Numbered from the stretch's first letter, positions 1 through 9,290 are shown. The stretch is 64,000 nt of DNA from RHKX01 sp963823275 (GCA_963823275.1 CAWGKW010000001.1:558001-622000); one strand, 5' to 3'. A program made the numbers and translations. The notes: generated by a model from the letters alone, not told the origin.

Positions 1-1131
1 AGCCTCACCGCCCCGGTCCCGTGTCTGAGCGCGTTGTCGATCAGGTTGGTCAGCGCCTGCTCGAGCCGGAGGCGATCACCGTCGACTGACGAGACCCTGC
101 TCGACCTCGATCGTCAACGATCTGCCCTCAGTCGCGAACCTGCCGGCGAATCGCTCGCGAAGGCTCCTCCAGGAGCGGCTCGACGGCGACGGGCGCGAGA
201 TCGATCGACAGGCGCCCCTTCTCCGATCGCGCGACGACGAGCAGATCCTCGGCGAGCCGGATCAGTCGATCGACCTCCTCGCGCGCCGGAGACCACGGCG
301 GCACGAAGCTCGGGCTCGCCGGAGCCGTAGCGCAGCGCCAACTCGAATTCCGTCTTCAGTAGCGCCAACGGGGTGCGCAGCTCGTGGCTGGCGTCGTCGA
401 CGAAGGTCCGCTCCCGATCGAGCGCCGTCTCCAGTCGAGCAAGCATCTCGTTCAGCGGTCACGCCCAGCCGGTGGATCTCGTCGTCGGGCTCGGGCACCG
501 GGAAGGCGCTCGTGGAGCTCCGCCGCGGAGATCGCCGCCGCCCGCCGGCGCATCGCCTCGACGGGGCGGAGGGCCGCGCCGATGCTCAGGTAGCCCGCGA
601 GCGAGGCCAGCAGCAGAGCGACCGGGCCACCGGCGAGCAGCAGCGTCGCGAGATCGTGCCGAGCGCCTCGGTGCGGTCGTCCAGGGACGTGCCGACGACG
701 ATCACCGGCCCCTCGCCGTCGCCGGATCGGCCGGCGTCGCGACCACGCTCACCTCGCCCTCGATTCCCGGCGGCGCCGGCGCGTCGAAGAAGATCGGCCG
801 TCGAGCGCGGCGCTCGAGCTGGTCCAGCATCGAGGACCGGCTTCTCGCCGACCTGAGCCGTCGTGTCGAGCACCCGCCCGGACGCCGAGACGACCTGGGT
901 GAAGCTCTCGTCGAGCTCGACGAGACGATCGGCGTCCGCGTCACGTGGGCAGGGAGCCGGCTCACTCCCTGCACGATCGCCGTGACCTCGTCGGCCCGGG
1001 AGCGCAGACCCTGGTCGATCGCCTCGTCGAGCTGGCGATCCGTAGCGCACGTAGATGAAGAGTCCGAGGGCGGTGAGCAGCACCGCCATCGCGCCGGCGA
1101 ATGCGAGCGTGACCCGCAGCCTGATCGGCAT
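1..1131 (-). CDS. Sensor histidine kinase, partial at window edge and frameshifted
   Basis: Membrane sensor kinase of an OmpR-type two-component system. The start at 1131 encodes a transmembrane helix near residues 8-30. The protein can be followed leftwards only by changing frame several times: an extracytoplasmic part (about 1060-700), a HAMP-like stretch ending in PEPDDEIHRLG near 470, then the phosphoacceptor box DDASHELRTPLALLKTE near 395-345. The ATP-binding domain begins to be readable near 60-1 and is cut by the window edge. At least four frame changes are needed within 1.1 kb. Because each segment keeps family-typical sequence, single-base errors in the assembly are more likely than decay. 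The response regulator lies directly upstream on the same strand. The ligand cannot be inferred. Confidence 0.8.
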
Positions 1132-1136
1132 TCGGC

Positions 1137-1820
1137 TCAAGCTTCGGCCGTCCTCCCGCAGCCGATAGCCGGCCCCGCGAACGGTCTCGATCGAATGTGT
1201 GCCGAACGGCTTATCGACCTTCCGCCGGAGCAAGCGGACGAACGAGTCGACGACGTTCGAGCGGTTCTCGTACTCGTAGTCCCAGGCGTGCTCGAGCAGC
1301 TGAAAACGGGAGAGCACCTCGCCGGGCCGACGCATGAAGGTCTCGAGGATCGCGAACTCCTTCGTCGAGAGCTCGATCTCGGACTCGCCGCGCCAGACGC
1401 GCCGAGCGGCCGGATCGAGGCGTAGGTCGCCGACCTGCGAGCTGGACCGGGCGCTCGACCGCGCCGCGCCGGGCCAGCGCCCGCAGGCGGGCGAGCAAGC
1501 TCGGAGTAGGAGAACGGCTTGGTCAGGTAGTCGTCGGCGCCGCCGTCGAGGCCGGCGACTCGATCGTCGACCCCGTCTCGGGCCGTCAGCATCAGAACCG
1601 GCGCCCAGACGCCGTCGTCGCGAAGTCGCCGGCAGACCTCGAAGCCGTCGATCCCGGGGAGCATCACGTCGAGGACGATCGCGTCGTACTCGGTGGAGCC
1701 TGCCATCCAGAGCGCGTCCTCGCCGCGAGCCGCGACGTCGGCCGCCAGTCCCTCCGCCCGCAGTCCGCGGCGCAGCAGGCCGGCCATCTTGACCTCGTCT
1801 TCGACGATCAGGATTCGCAT
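1137..1820 (-). CDS. OmpR/PhoB-family response regulator, frameshifted
   Basis: DNA-binding response regulator paired with the adjacent kinase. The start at 1820 gives MRILIVEDE, then the receiver domain with acidic pocket, phosphoacceptor Asp in VLDVMLPG and the Lys of DDYLTKPF (about residue 100). After YSELL the frame changes (near 1500), and again near 1350, before a winged-helix effector domain. That domain is readable as LSRFQLLEHAWDYEYENRSN and ends in the signature VRGAGYRLRED near 1150. In the printed frame the effector domain runs without a stop into the kinase N-terminus, which I take as another artefact. An in-frame TTG lies two codons upstream, but ATG at 1820 matches family starts. 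It probably binds the repeat array at 1850-1936. Confidence 0.82.
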   Translation of the reverse strand: MRILIVEDEVKMAGLLRRGLRAEGLAADVAARGEDALWMAGSTEYDAIVLDVMLPGIDGFEVCRRLRDDGVWAPVLMLTARDGVDDRVAGLDGGADDYLTKPFSYSELARPPAGAGPARRGRAPGPARRSATYASIRPLGASGAASPRSSSRRRSSRSSRPSCVGPARCSPVFSCSSTPGTTSTRTARTSSTRSSACSGGRSISRSAHIRSRPFAGPAIGCGRTAEA

Positions 1821-1849
1821 GAGCAATGGCTCCAGCCTCAGACCTTGTA

Positions 1850-1936
1850 GATGAAAGTCAGATGAAATGCGGTGCGGGGAGACCGCCGGCCAGCCCTTTC
1901 ATCCGTTCGTCATCTCTTCGTCATCGTCGCTTCATC
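1850..1936. promoter_or_regulatory. Putative response-regulator operator: hexamers phased at 11 bp
   Basis: The hexamer GATGAA occurs at 1850 and 1861, exactly 11 bp apart. Its reverse complement TTCATC, or the variant GTCATC, then occurs at 1898, 1909, 1920 and 1931, again at exact 11-bp steps. OmpR-family regulators typically bind tandem half-sites spaced about one helical turn. The array sits between the regulator gene (minus) and the lipoprotein gene (plus), so it could control both. Confidence 0.6.
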
Positions 1937-2003
1937 CGCGATGGATAGACCACCCGGTTGAATGCACGAGCCACTACGAAGGTGGCTCCAACGGAGGGAG
2001 AAT

Positions 2004-2823
2004 ATGAGCACCACGACCCAGAGCAACTGCTCAGGCGGGTCCTCGGCCTTGCCGTGATCGCGGTTCCAATCGCCGGCTGCGGCGAAGCGACGAGCCGACG
2101 ACGGCGGCGACGAGCTCGCCGTCGACGACAGCCGGCACCGAGCCGGTGGCGACATCGAACGCAAGTTCGTTGCCCCAGGGGAGCGAACCGGTGAATCTGG
2201 ACCTGTCGCATTTCACGACCGAGATCGACAACCCGTGGTGGCCGATGACCCCGGGCAGCCGCTGGGTCTATCGCGAGACGGACACGAGCGGCGCCGAGGA
2301 GAAGGTCGTCGTCGAGGTCACCGACAGGACGAAGACGATCGCGAACGGGGTGGAAGCCCGAGTGGTTCGCGACACGTTGACCGAGAACGGCGAGCCGGTG
2401 GAGGTCACCGACGACTGGTACGCGCAGGACTCAGCCGGGAACATCTGGTACCTGGGCGAGGACACCGCCGAGTACAAGAACGGCAAGGTCAGCAGCCGCG
2501 CCGGTTCGTTCGAGGCGGGGGTCGACGGTGCCCAGGCCGGTGTCGCGATGCCCGCTGATCCGCAGCCCGGCATGAGCTACCGGCAGGAGTACTACAAGGG
2601 CGAGGCCGAGGACCAGGGTGCCGTGATCACCCGCGGCGAGGAGCTGGTCGAGGTTCCAGCCGGGTTCTTCGACCAGGACGTCGTGATGACCCGCGACCTC
2701 GTCCCGACCGAGCCCAAGGTGCAGGAGCTGAAGTTCTACGCGCCGGGCGTCGGGCCGGTGCTCAGCGTCCACACGGACGGCGCTCGGCGGCAGGGCGGAG
2801 CTGATCAGCTACAGGCGGGTTAG
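2004..2823 (+). CDS. Predicted secreted lipoprotein of unknown function, frameshifted
   Basis: The ATG at 2004 follows a strong ribosome binding site (GGAGGGAG at 1993-2000), which decides the start. After about five codons the frame must change to read the lipoprotein signal LLRRVLGLAVIAVPIAGC, whose lipobox I-A-G-C predicts lipidation of the Cys. It changes again near 2140 into the mature protein (from ASSLPQGSEPVNLDLSHFTT). That protein is about 215 residues, rich in Trp, Tyr and charged residues (NPWWPMTPGSRWVYRE), with no motif I can name. A further frame change near the C-terminus is possible. It diverges from the two-component system over the repeat array, so it is a likely regulatory target. 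Confidence 0.7.
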
Positions 2824-2835
2824 GCTCACCGAGGT

Positions 2836-2867
2836 TGCAGAAACGTCCTCCGGGGGACGTTTCTGCA
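2836..2867. terminator. Bidirectional terminator hairpin between convergent genes
   Basis: Perfect 12-bp inverted repeat GCAGAAACGTCC / GGACGTTTCTGC with a 6-nt loop, extended by one T-A pair. It lies between the 3' end of the lipoprotein gene (plus) and the 3' end of the next minus-strand gene. There is no long T tract. Confidence 0.65.
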
Positions 2868-2883
2868 GTTTCGTGACGGGGGC

Positions 2884-3231
2884 TCAGTGATCCTGGAGGG
2901 TCACGCAGCCGGTCAGCCCGGAGGGGGTTCCGAGCACGGGCTTGCCGTCGACCGGCTCGGCCGACCAGCAGCCGAAGGCGTTGATCTCGATGTCCAAGTC
3001 GCGAGTCGGCCCCGCGCCGTAGCTGGCGGGTTTCGTCACGGTGCAGCTCCACTCGCCGTCAGCGACCTTCTCGCATTCCGAGGTGCCGAGGCCCAGCTGG
3101 CGATCCAGCGAATCGGCCATGGCCTCCGGGTTCAGCCCGATGAACGGGGTCGGCCGGAAGGCGAAGACCCCGAACAGCCCGAGCACGACAACGAGGGTTG
3201 CCATGTAGGGAAAGACCTTGCGGAACGACAA
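2884..3231 (-). CDS. Small membrane-anchored protein of unknown function
   Basis: 115 residues. An N-terminal transmembrane segment (about residues 9-26, YMATLVVVLGLFGVFAF) is followed by a hydrophilic extracytoplasmic domain with four cysteines (SECEKV, WSCTV, FGCWS, TGCVT), which could form two disulfides. The spacing resembles small secreted DUF4333-like actinobacterial domains, but I cannot assign a family. It converges with the lipoprotein gene across the hairpin at 2836-2867. The ribonucleotide-reductase-like gene lies just upstream on the same strand (its stop is at 3266). Confidence 0.6.
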   Translation of the reverse strand: MSFRKVFPYMATLVVVLGLFGVFAFRPTPFIGLNPEAMADSLDRQLGLGTSECEKVADGEWSCTVTKPASYGAGPTRDLDIEINAFGCWSAEPVDGKPVLGTPSGLTGCVTLQDH

Positions 3232-3265
3232 GGCTCCAGCCTAGCTTCGCGGCCATGCGGGTCCG

Positions 3266-4110
3266 CTAGAGCGTCTCGATCGGGACGCCGATGATCTCGA
3301 GCCGCCGCTTCAGGCCGCCGAGGGCGAACTCGCGAACATCGTCGGTGTTGACTCCGAGGGTCTCGATGTCGGGGCCGTCGTCGCCCTCGCCGGGGCTGAG
3401 CGACTCGGCCACCGACGGCAGCAGCTCACGGAGCATCCCCCGGACCGAATCGGCCGCCTCCGGGCGGTCGCGGACGGTCTCGCGAAGGAACCAGACGCCG
3501 TAGCCGATGTGGCGGGTCTCGTCGCGGTGGATCTTGGAGTAGCCGTCGACGAAGCCGGGCAACAGACCCTCCCGGTCGAGGTAATCGGTGACGAACTTGA
3601 AGGTCGTCAGTCCGAGCGTGCTCTCGAGGATCAGGTGGTAGAGCGTCACGAATCTGACCTTTGCCGCGAGGTCTCCCGGCGCGGCGACGAGGCGCTCGTG
3701 GGCCTGCACGAGGGCCTCGTCGAAGATCCGACGGAAGGCCGGTGAGATCTCCCTCCGGGCTCGCTCCACGTGCTCGGCGACGGTGGCGGGGGAGGCGACG
3801 ACCTCGTCCTGAAAGCGCGCGTAGAACTGCATGTGGCGGGCCTCGTCGACCTGCTGGGTCGACAGGAACGTCGCCTCCTCCTCGGTCCCGTGGGCCCCGA
3901 CCAGGCCCGAGAACTTGGTCGTGATTCGCTCCTCGGCGACCATCAGACGAGGCGAGGACCCAGTAGACCAGATCTTGGTCGTCTTCGCCCATCTCGTTCC
4001 CACTGAGCCCGATCCGGGTCGAGATCGATCGTGAACGGGCTCCATTGCGATTCCTCCCAGTTGCGGTAGAGGGCCTGGGGGTCATTGAGCTGGATCTCCC
4101 GGTCGGTCAT
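3266..4110 (-). CDS. R2-like dimetal-carboxylate oxidase (RNR small-subunit superfamily), frameshifted near the N-terminus
   Basis: Ferritin-like helical protein of the ribonucleotide reductase R2 superfamily, about 280 residues. It resembles R2-like ligand-binding oxidases more than class Ia R2. Metal-ligand motifs are visible: an N-terminal Glu (MVAEERITTKFSG), Glu plus DEARHMQFY, a helix with LILESTLG, and DETRHIGYG, giving the E...E-x2-H...E...E-x2-H pattern. The start at 4110 (MTDREIQLNDPQALYRNWEE) overlaps the arsM stop as ATGA. The frame must change near 4015 and 3945 to join this N-terminus to the core, probably because of base-call errors. Being translationally coupled to arsM puts it in the arsR-controlled unit. 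A function in arsenic metabolism is only inferred. Confidence 0.75.
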
Positions 4111-4881
4111 TCCGGCAGCTGCGCTCGAACGATCGCCGACCCGGCCTGGTCGTGAACCCGATGGGTCTCGACGATCTCGACCGAGCCGAAGCCGGCTTCG
4201 CGCAGGCCCCGCTCGAACTCCGCGCGTGTGAGGGCCCCGGCGATGCAGCCGGTCCATTGATGCATGTCGCGCCTGGTGGACTCGTCCATGTCGGGATCGG
4301 CGACGACGTCGCTGACCGCGAAACGGCCGCCCGGACGCAGCACTCGGGCCGCCTCGCGAAGTACCTGCGACTTGTCGCCGGAGAGGTTGATGACGCAGTT
4401 GGAGATGATCACGTCGACGGAGTCGTCGGGCGAGCGGGATCCGTTCGATCTCCCCCTTCAGGAACTCGACGTTCCCGACGCCCGCCTCGCGCTGGTTGGA
4501 GCGGGCGAGCTCGAGCATCTCGTCGGTCATGTCAAGCCCGTAGGCCATGCCGGAAGGCCCGACGCGGCGGGCCGACAGCAGCACATCGATCCCGCCGCCG
4601 GAGCCGAGGTCGAGGACGGTCTCGCCCTCGTTGAGCTCGGCGACCGCGGTCGGATTGCCGCATCCGAGCGACGCCAGTTGGGCCGCCTCCGGCAGCTCCT
4701 CGCGGTCGTCGCCGGAGTAGAGCGCGGAGCCGAAGACCTCGCGTTGGTCGTCGCTGATCACCGCGGGGCCTCCGCAACAGGAACCGTCGTGGCCAGCAGT
4801 CTGTGTCGCGGCGGCGGCGTAGCGCTCGCGAACGACCTCCTTGAGATCGTCGGTCTTCGGGGTCGGTCCTAGCTCAGCCAT
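4107..4881 (-). CDS. arsM: Arsenite S-adenosylmethionine methyltransferase, one frameshift
   Basis: Transfers methyl groups from S-adenosylmethionine to As(III), giving methylated and finally volatile arsenicals. The SAM-binding motif VLDLGSGGGIDVLLSARRVG is present. So are cysteine sites expected for As(III) coordination: GSCCGG near residue 35, SLGCGNP near 72 and SNCVINLSGDK. The frame changes once near 4428, between GEIERIPL and DDSVDVIISNCV; restoring one base joins the two halves exactly. Length is about 257 residues, within the family range. The start at 4881 overlaps the end of arsR by 13 bp, and its stop overlaps the next gene as ATGA. Confidence 0.9.
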
Positions 4882-5219
4882 TGGCTCAGTTCCTCCAGCG
4901 CTTCGGGTTTGACGTAGTAGTAGGCCCAGAGGCCCTGGCGCTCCGATCCGACGATGCCGGCGTCGCGGAGCTTCTTGAGATGGTGGGAGACGGTCGGCTG
5001 GGAGAGGTCGAAGAGGGGGACGAGCTCGCAGACGCAGACCCTCCCGGCGTGCTTGCGCAGGACGTCGACCAGCTGAACGCGAACCGGGTCGCCGAGTGCC
5101 TTGGCAACCTCACCCATCCGCTCGGCCTGCGCCCTCTCGACGTCCGGGTAGACGACGGGCTCACAGCAGGCGTCACCCTTGGCGCGTTTCTGCTTCGGTG
5201 CCAGCTCGAAGGTCGTCAT
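4869..5219 (-). CDS. arsR: ArsR/SmtB-family arsenical-responsive repressor
   Basis: Winged-helix metalloregulator of 116 residues. The DNA-recognition helix reads DLSQPTVSHHLKKLRDAG and is preceded by the CVCEL motif, whose paired cysteines bind As(III) in typical ArsR proteins. An extra CCEP pair near residue 19 may add a third thiol ligand. It heads the leftward unit arsR-arsM-R2-like gene and diverges from arsC. The AT-rich intergenic region at 5220-5290 is the natural operator for both directions. Confidence 0.92.
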   Translation of the reverse strand: MTTFELAPKQKRAKGDACCEPVVYPDVERAQAERMGEVAKALGDPVRVQLVDVLRKHAGRVCVCELVPLFDLSQPTVSHHLKKLRDAGIVGSERQGLWAYYYVKPEALEELSQWLS

Positions 5220-5249
5220 GGGCGAGCCGAGGAATGCGGATCGACGTTC

Positions 5250-5290
5250 ATCTATCTACATATATCTATTGAAATCACGTTTGTCAATGG
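5250..5290. promoter_or_regulatory. Divergent ars promoter/operator region
   Basis: A strikingly AT-rich island in high-GC DNA. It contains the inverted repeat ATTGA-N11-TCAAT (5268-5288), a layout typical of ArsR operators, preceded by repeated ATCTAT/ATATCTAT elements at 5250-5269. It separates arsR (minus, start 5219) from arsC (plus, start 5408). Confidence 0.5.
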
Positions 5291-5407
5291 AATATGCTCC
5301 GGCGCGTAATTGACGGGTCTTCCCACGGGGGCGGGTGGAGCAGAGACGTGCAGACCGAACTGGACCCAGTCCGCCGTATGACCTTCCAGCCGGAGATCGG
5401 GGGCGAA

Positions 5408-5827
5408 ATGGAGAACGAGATCGCCAAGCAGGTGACCGAGGTGCTGTTCGTCTGCGTCCACAACGCCGGTCGCTCCCAGATGGCAGCTGGGCTGCTGAAG
5501 AAGATCGCCGACGGCCGCGTTCATGTTCGCACCGCGGGCTCCGAGCCGGCGGATGAAATCAACCCAGCCGTGTCGGAAGTGATGAGGGAGGTCGGAGTCG
5601 ATCTCTCCGAGGAGTTCCCGAAGCCTCTGACCGGTGAGTTCATCGATGCCGCCGACATCGTGATCACGATGGGATGCGGCGATGCCTGCCCGATCTATCC
5701 GGGCAAGCGTTACGAGGATTGGGATGTTGGCGATCCGGACGGCAAGGACCTCGGGGCGGTGCGTCTGATCCGAGACGAGATCCAGCGCCGCGTCCAGGCC
5801 CTGATGATGGACCTGGTCGTCGGTTGA
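5408..5827 (+). CDS. arsC: Arsenate reductase, low-molecular-weight phosphatase type
   Basis: Reduces arsenate to arsenite so that it can be exported. The protein begins close to the LMW-PTP signature CVHNAGRS (C-x5-R, Cys about residue 16 from this start), then shows MGCGDACP and the acid motif in YEDWDVGDPDGKDL. Length is 139 residues, as expected. An in-frame ATG at 5378 would add ten residues. I prefer 5408 because family members start a few residues before LFVCVHN and a GGGGGC element precedes it. The stop overlaps the TTG start of acr3. Confidence 0.9.
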   Translation: MENEIAKQVTEVLFVCVHNAGRSQMAAGLLKKIADGRVHVRTAGSEPADEINPAVSEVMREVGVDLSEEFPKPLTGEFIDAADIVITMGCGDACPIYPGKRYEDWDVGDPDGKDLGAVRLIRDEIQRRVQALMMDLVVG

Positions 5828-6939
5828 GCAGCGAGGGTGAAGCGGCAGTTCTCGGGCGGCTATCGGCGCTCGATCGCTTCCTACCCCTTTGGATCATGCT
5901 CGCGATGGCGTTCGGGCTCGCGCTGGGGTCCGCCGCGCCCGGCCTCGCCGGATTCCTGGATTCGCTCGCGATCGGGACGATCTCCGCGCCGATCGCGGCA
6001 GGTCTTCTCCTGATGATGTACCCGGTGCTGGCGCGGGTCCGCTACGAGGAGCTTGGCGAGTTGCGAGGAGAGCACCGGCTCTTCAGCGCATCGATCGTCC
6101 TCAACTGGATCGTCGGCCCGGCGTTGATGTTCGCGCTGGCCTGGATCTTTCTCCCCGACGAGCCGGCCTACAGGACCGGTCTGATCATCGTGGGCCTCGC
6201 GCGGTGCATCGCCATGGTGTTGATCTGGAACCAGCTCGCTCGCGGTGACAACGAGGCCGCGGCGGTACTCGTGGCGATCAACTCCATCTTCCAGATCTTC
6301 GCCTACAGCCTCCTCGCCTGGTTCTACCTGACCGTTCTCCCGGGGTGGCTCGGACTCGACCAGCAGGGGGTGGATATCTCGCTCTGGGAGGTCGCCCGCA
6401 CGGTCCTGATCTTCCTCGGAATCCCGCTGCTGGCCGGCTACCTGACCCGCCGAATCGGGATCAAGCGGCGAGGAATCGTCTGGTACGAGGGTCGGTTCAT
6501 CCCGCGGATCGCTCCGCTGGCTCTCTACGGCCTGCTCTTCACGATCGTCCTGCTGTTCGCCCTTCAGGGCGACGCAATCACGAGTCAGCCTCTCGAGGTC
6601 GTCCGGATCGCGCTGCCGCTGCTCGCCTACTTCGCGATCATGTTCTTCGTCAGCTTCGCCGCCGGCCGCTGGCTCGGGTTCGCCTACGACCGGACCGCGA
6701 CCCTCGCCTTCACTGCAGCCTCCAACAACTTCGAGTTGGCGATCGCGGTCGCCGTCGGGGTCTTCGGGGCGACCTCGGGCGAGGCTCTCGCCGGAGTGGT
6801 CGGCCCGTTGATCGAGGTCCCGGCCCTCGTCGGGCTCGTCTACGTGGCGCTCTGGCTTGGCCGGCGCTGGTTCGGATCCGAGCAGGTCTACGGGGAGCGG
6901 CCCCCTGGTCTTCGCCCCGCCCAATCGGCCGACGCATGA
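5824..6939 (+). CDS. acr3: Arsenite efflux permease, ACR3 family
   Basis: Inner-membrane As(OH)3 exporter of the BART superfamily with about ten transmembrane helices. The conserved cysteine helix is readable as VGLARCIAMVLIWNQLARG, and the second family signature as AASNNFELAIAVAVG. It has 371 residues from a TTG start that overlaps the arsC stop (TTGA), which indicates translational coupling. No better start exists before the first helix (FLPLWIMLAMAFGLALG). It acts on the arsenite made by ArsC. Confidence 0.92.
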   Translation: MSSEGEAAVLGRLSALDRFLPLWIMLAMAFGLALGSAAPGLAGFLDSLAIGTISAPIAAGLLLMMYPVLARVRYEELGELRGEHRLFSASIVLNWIVGPALMFALAWIFLPDEPAYRTGLIIVGLARCIAMVLIWNQLARGDNEAAAVLVAINSIFQIFAYSLLAWFYLTVLPGWLGLDQQGVDISLWEVARTVLIFLGIPLLAGYLTRRIGIKRRGIVWYEGRFIPRIAPLALYGLLFTIVLLFALQGDAITSQPLEVVRIALPLLAYFAIMFFVSFAAGRWLGFAYDRTATLAFTAASNNFELAIAVAVGVFGATSGEALAGVVGPLIEVPALVGLVYVALWLGRRWFGSEQVYGERPPGLRPAQSADA

Positions 6940-7943
6940 GCGCGCGGATCGCGATCAACGGCTTCGGGCGGGTGGGCAGGCTGGCCCTGCGGGCCGGGTG
7001 GCATGAGCCCGGCCTCGACTTCACGCACGTCAACGAGGTGAGCGGAGATGCGGTGACGGCAGCCCATCTGCTCAGCTTCGACTCAGTGCACGGGCGCTGG
7101 GGGCACGAGGTCTCCGGGGGCGGCTCGCTCGAGGTTGGCGGCTCGCACCTCCGCTTCACGGGCGCAGGCTCACCGGGGGAGGTGCCGTGGGACGGCATCG
7201 ACGTCGTCCTCGAATGCACGGGCAGGTTCCGAACCGTGGAGTCGCTCCTCCCCTATTTCGAGCGGGGCGTCAAGAAGGTGATCGTGGCCGCTCCGGTCAG
7301 GGATCCCGGCGCCCTCAACGTCGTGATGGGGGTCAACGATCATCTCTACGAGCCCTCACGTCACGACCTGATCACCGCCGCCTCGTGTACGACCAACTGC
7401 CTGGCGCCCGTGGTCAAGGTCGTCCACGAGGGGATCGGGATCGCGCGCGGCTCGATCACGACCCTGCACGACATGACCAACACACAGGTCGTCGTCGACG
7501 CCCCGCACAAGGACCTCCGTCGCGCGCGGTCGGCCAGCCTCTCGCTGATTCCGACGACGACGGGGTCGGCGAGCGCGATCGGGCTGATCTTTCCCGAACT
7601 CGAGGGCAGGCTCGACGGCCTCGCCGTCCGGGTCCCGATGCTGAACGCGTCGCTGACCGACTGCGTATTCGAGGTGGCGCGCCCGACCACCGTCGATGAG
7701 GTCAACGGTCTGCTCGAGGCGGCGGCGGCGGGCCCGCTCGCCGGGATCCTCGGATACGAGACCAGGCCGCTCGTCTCCGTCGACTACCGCGACGACCCGC
7801 GATCGGGGATCGTCGACGCACCCTCGACGATGGTCATCGACGAGACCCAGGTCAAGATCCTCGCCTGGTACGACAACGAGTGGGGATATGCGAACCGCAT
7901 GATCGACCTCGCTCGCAAGGTCGCCGCCGCGCTTCCGGGGTGA
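6936..7943 (+). CDS. Glyceraldehyde-3-phosphate dehydrogenase of the ArsJ pathway
   Basis: GAPDH-family enzyme of 335 residues: NAD-binding NGFGRVGR near the N-terminus, catalytic cysteine motif SCTTNC near residue 150, and C-terminal WYDNEWGYANRM. GAPDH next to arsJ is known to use arsenate instead of phosphate to make 1-arseno-3-phosphoglycerate, which ArsJ exports. The position here, directly between acr3 (ATGA overlap) and arsJ (3-bp gap), argues for that role rather than glycolysis. Confidence 0.9.
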   Translation: MSARIAINGFGRVGRLALRAGWHEPGLDFTHVNEVSGDAVTAAHLLSFDSVHGRWGHEVSGGGSLEVGGSHLRFTGAGSPGEVPWDGIDVVLECTGRFRTVESLLPYFERGVKKVIVAAPVRDPGALNVVMGVNDHLYEPSRHDLITAASCTTNCLAPVVKVVHEGIGIARGSITTLHDMTNTQVVVDAPHKDLRRARSASLSLIPTTTGSASAIGLIFPELEGRLDGLAVRVPMLNASLTDCVFEVARPTTVDEVNGLLEAAAAGPLAGILGYETRPLVSVDYRDDPRSGIVDAPSTMVIDETQVKILAWYDNEWGYANRMIDLARKVAAALPG

Positions 7944-7946
7944 GCG

Positions 7947-9228
7947 GTGGCTGAAGCCGCGAAGAGAGCCGGCGATCTCCGTAACTACGTGCTGGTCACG
8001 GCGGCCTACTGGACCGACACGCTTGCCGACGGCGCCAGCCGGATCCTCGTTCTCTTCTACTTCTACGACCTCGGGTACTCGCCGTTCGAGGTGGCGTCGC
8101 TGTTTCTCTTCTACGAGTTCTTCGGGATCGTCACGAACCTCGTCGGCGGTTGGGTGGCCGCGCGGCTGGGCCTGAAGGCGACGCTGTTCATGGGCCTGGG
8201 AATCCAGATCGTGGCGCTCTCGATGCTGGGTCTGGCGCCCGAGACGTGGTTGGTGGTCCCGTTCGTGATGGCTGCGCAGGCGCTCTCGGGGATCGCGAAG
8301 GACCTGACCAAGATGAGCTCCAAGAGCGCGGTCAAGCTTGTGGTTCCGGTCGGACCCGGAGGGCTCGGAGGCCTCGCTCTACCGATGGGTCTCGATCCTG
8401 ACCGGCTCCAAGAACGCCCTCAAGGGGGTCGGCTTCTTCCTCGGCGGGCTGCTCTTGACCGTGACCGGCTTCCAGACGGCGATGCTGATCCTCGCGGGAA
8501 TGGTGGCGACCGCGCTGATCGCGACGGCGTCGCTGATGCACGGGGGGCTGGGTACCACCGACGCCAAGGCGCGATTCCGGCACATGTTCTCCAACAACCG
8601 GGCCGTCAACGTCCTGGCAGCGGCGCGCATCTTCCTGTTCGCCTCACGCGACGTCTGGTTCGTGGTCGGCCTGCCCGTCTACCTGCGGACCGTGCTCGAC
8701 TGGAGCTTCTGGGAGGTCGGCACGTTCCTGGCGGTCTGGGTGATCGGCTACGGGATCGTCCAGGCCTCGGCGCCGCGGTTCATCCGCCGGGAGGTCGAGG
8801 GGGAGGGACGGGAGCCGGATGGGCGCACCGCAACCCGCCTGGCCCTCGGCATGGCCGTGCTCCCTGCGGCGATCGCCGTGGCTCTCACCGCCGACCTCGA
8901 TCCGACCACCGTGCTCGTCGCCGGGTTGATCATCTTCGGCGTGGTCTTCGCCTTCAACTCGGCGGTTCACTCCTACCTGATCCTCTCCTACGCCGAGAAC
9001 GACAAGGTCGCGATGAACGTCGGCTTCTATTACATGGCGAACGCCGGCGGGCGGCTGATCGGCACGATCCTCTCCGGCCTCCTCTACCAGTGGTACGGGT
9101 TGGTCGGATGCCTATGGGCGTCGGCGGCGTTCGTGGTGGCGGCTGGTCTGATCTCGCTGCTGCTCCCGGCCGACCCGGTGGGGAAGCGGCGCGCATCGGG
9201 CCTCCCGCCGATCCGGTTCGGCTCCTGA
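7947..9228 (+). CDS. arsJ: ArsJ, MFS exporter of 1-arseno-3-phosphoglycerate, one frameshift
   Basis: Major facilitator with about 11-12 transmembrane helices. The GTG start at 7947 gives LRNYVLVTAAYWTDTLADGA, the typical ArsJ N-terminus. The frame changes once near 8347, between SSKSAVKLVVP and EASLYRWVSILTGSKNALKG. This junction is continuous in the family, so one surplus base is likely. It forms with the preceding GAPDH a two-step arsenate extrusion route that works in parallel with ArsC/Acr3. It converges with csoR. Confidence 0.9.
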
Positions 9229-9290
9229 CGGCCACCTCGGGCACTCCAGGAGGAGGTCAGGCGCCACCCGGGTTCGGCGTCGAAGCTTCG

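Noticed and set aside
6936..7943. Housekeeping glycolytic GAPDH
   Set aside because: Position between acr3 and arsJ with overlapping or adjacent starts matches the arsenic-specific paralogue.
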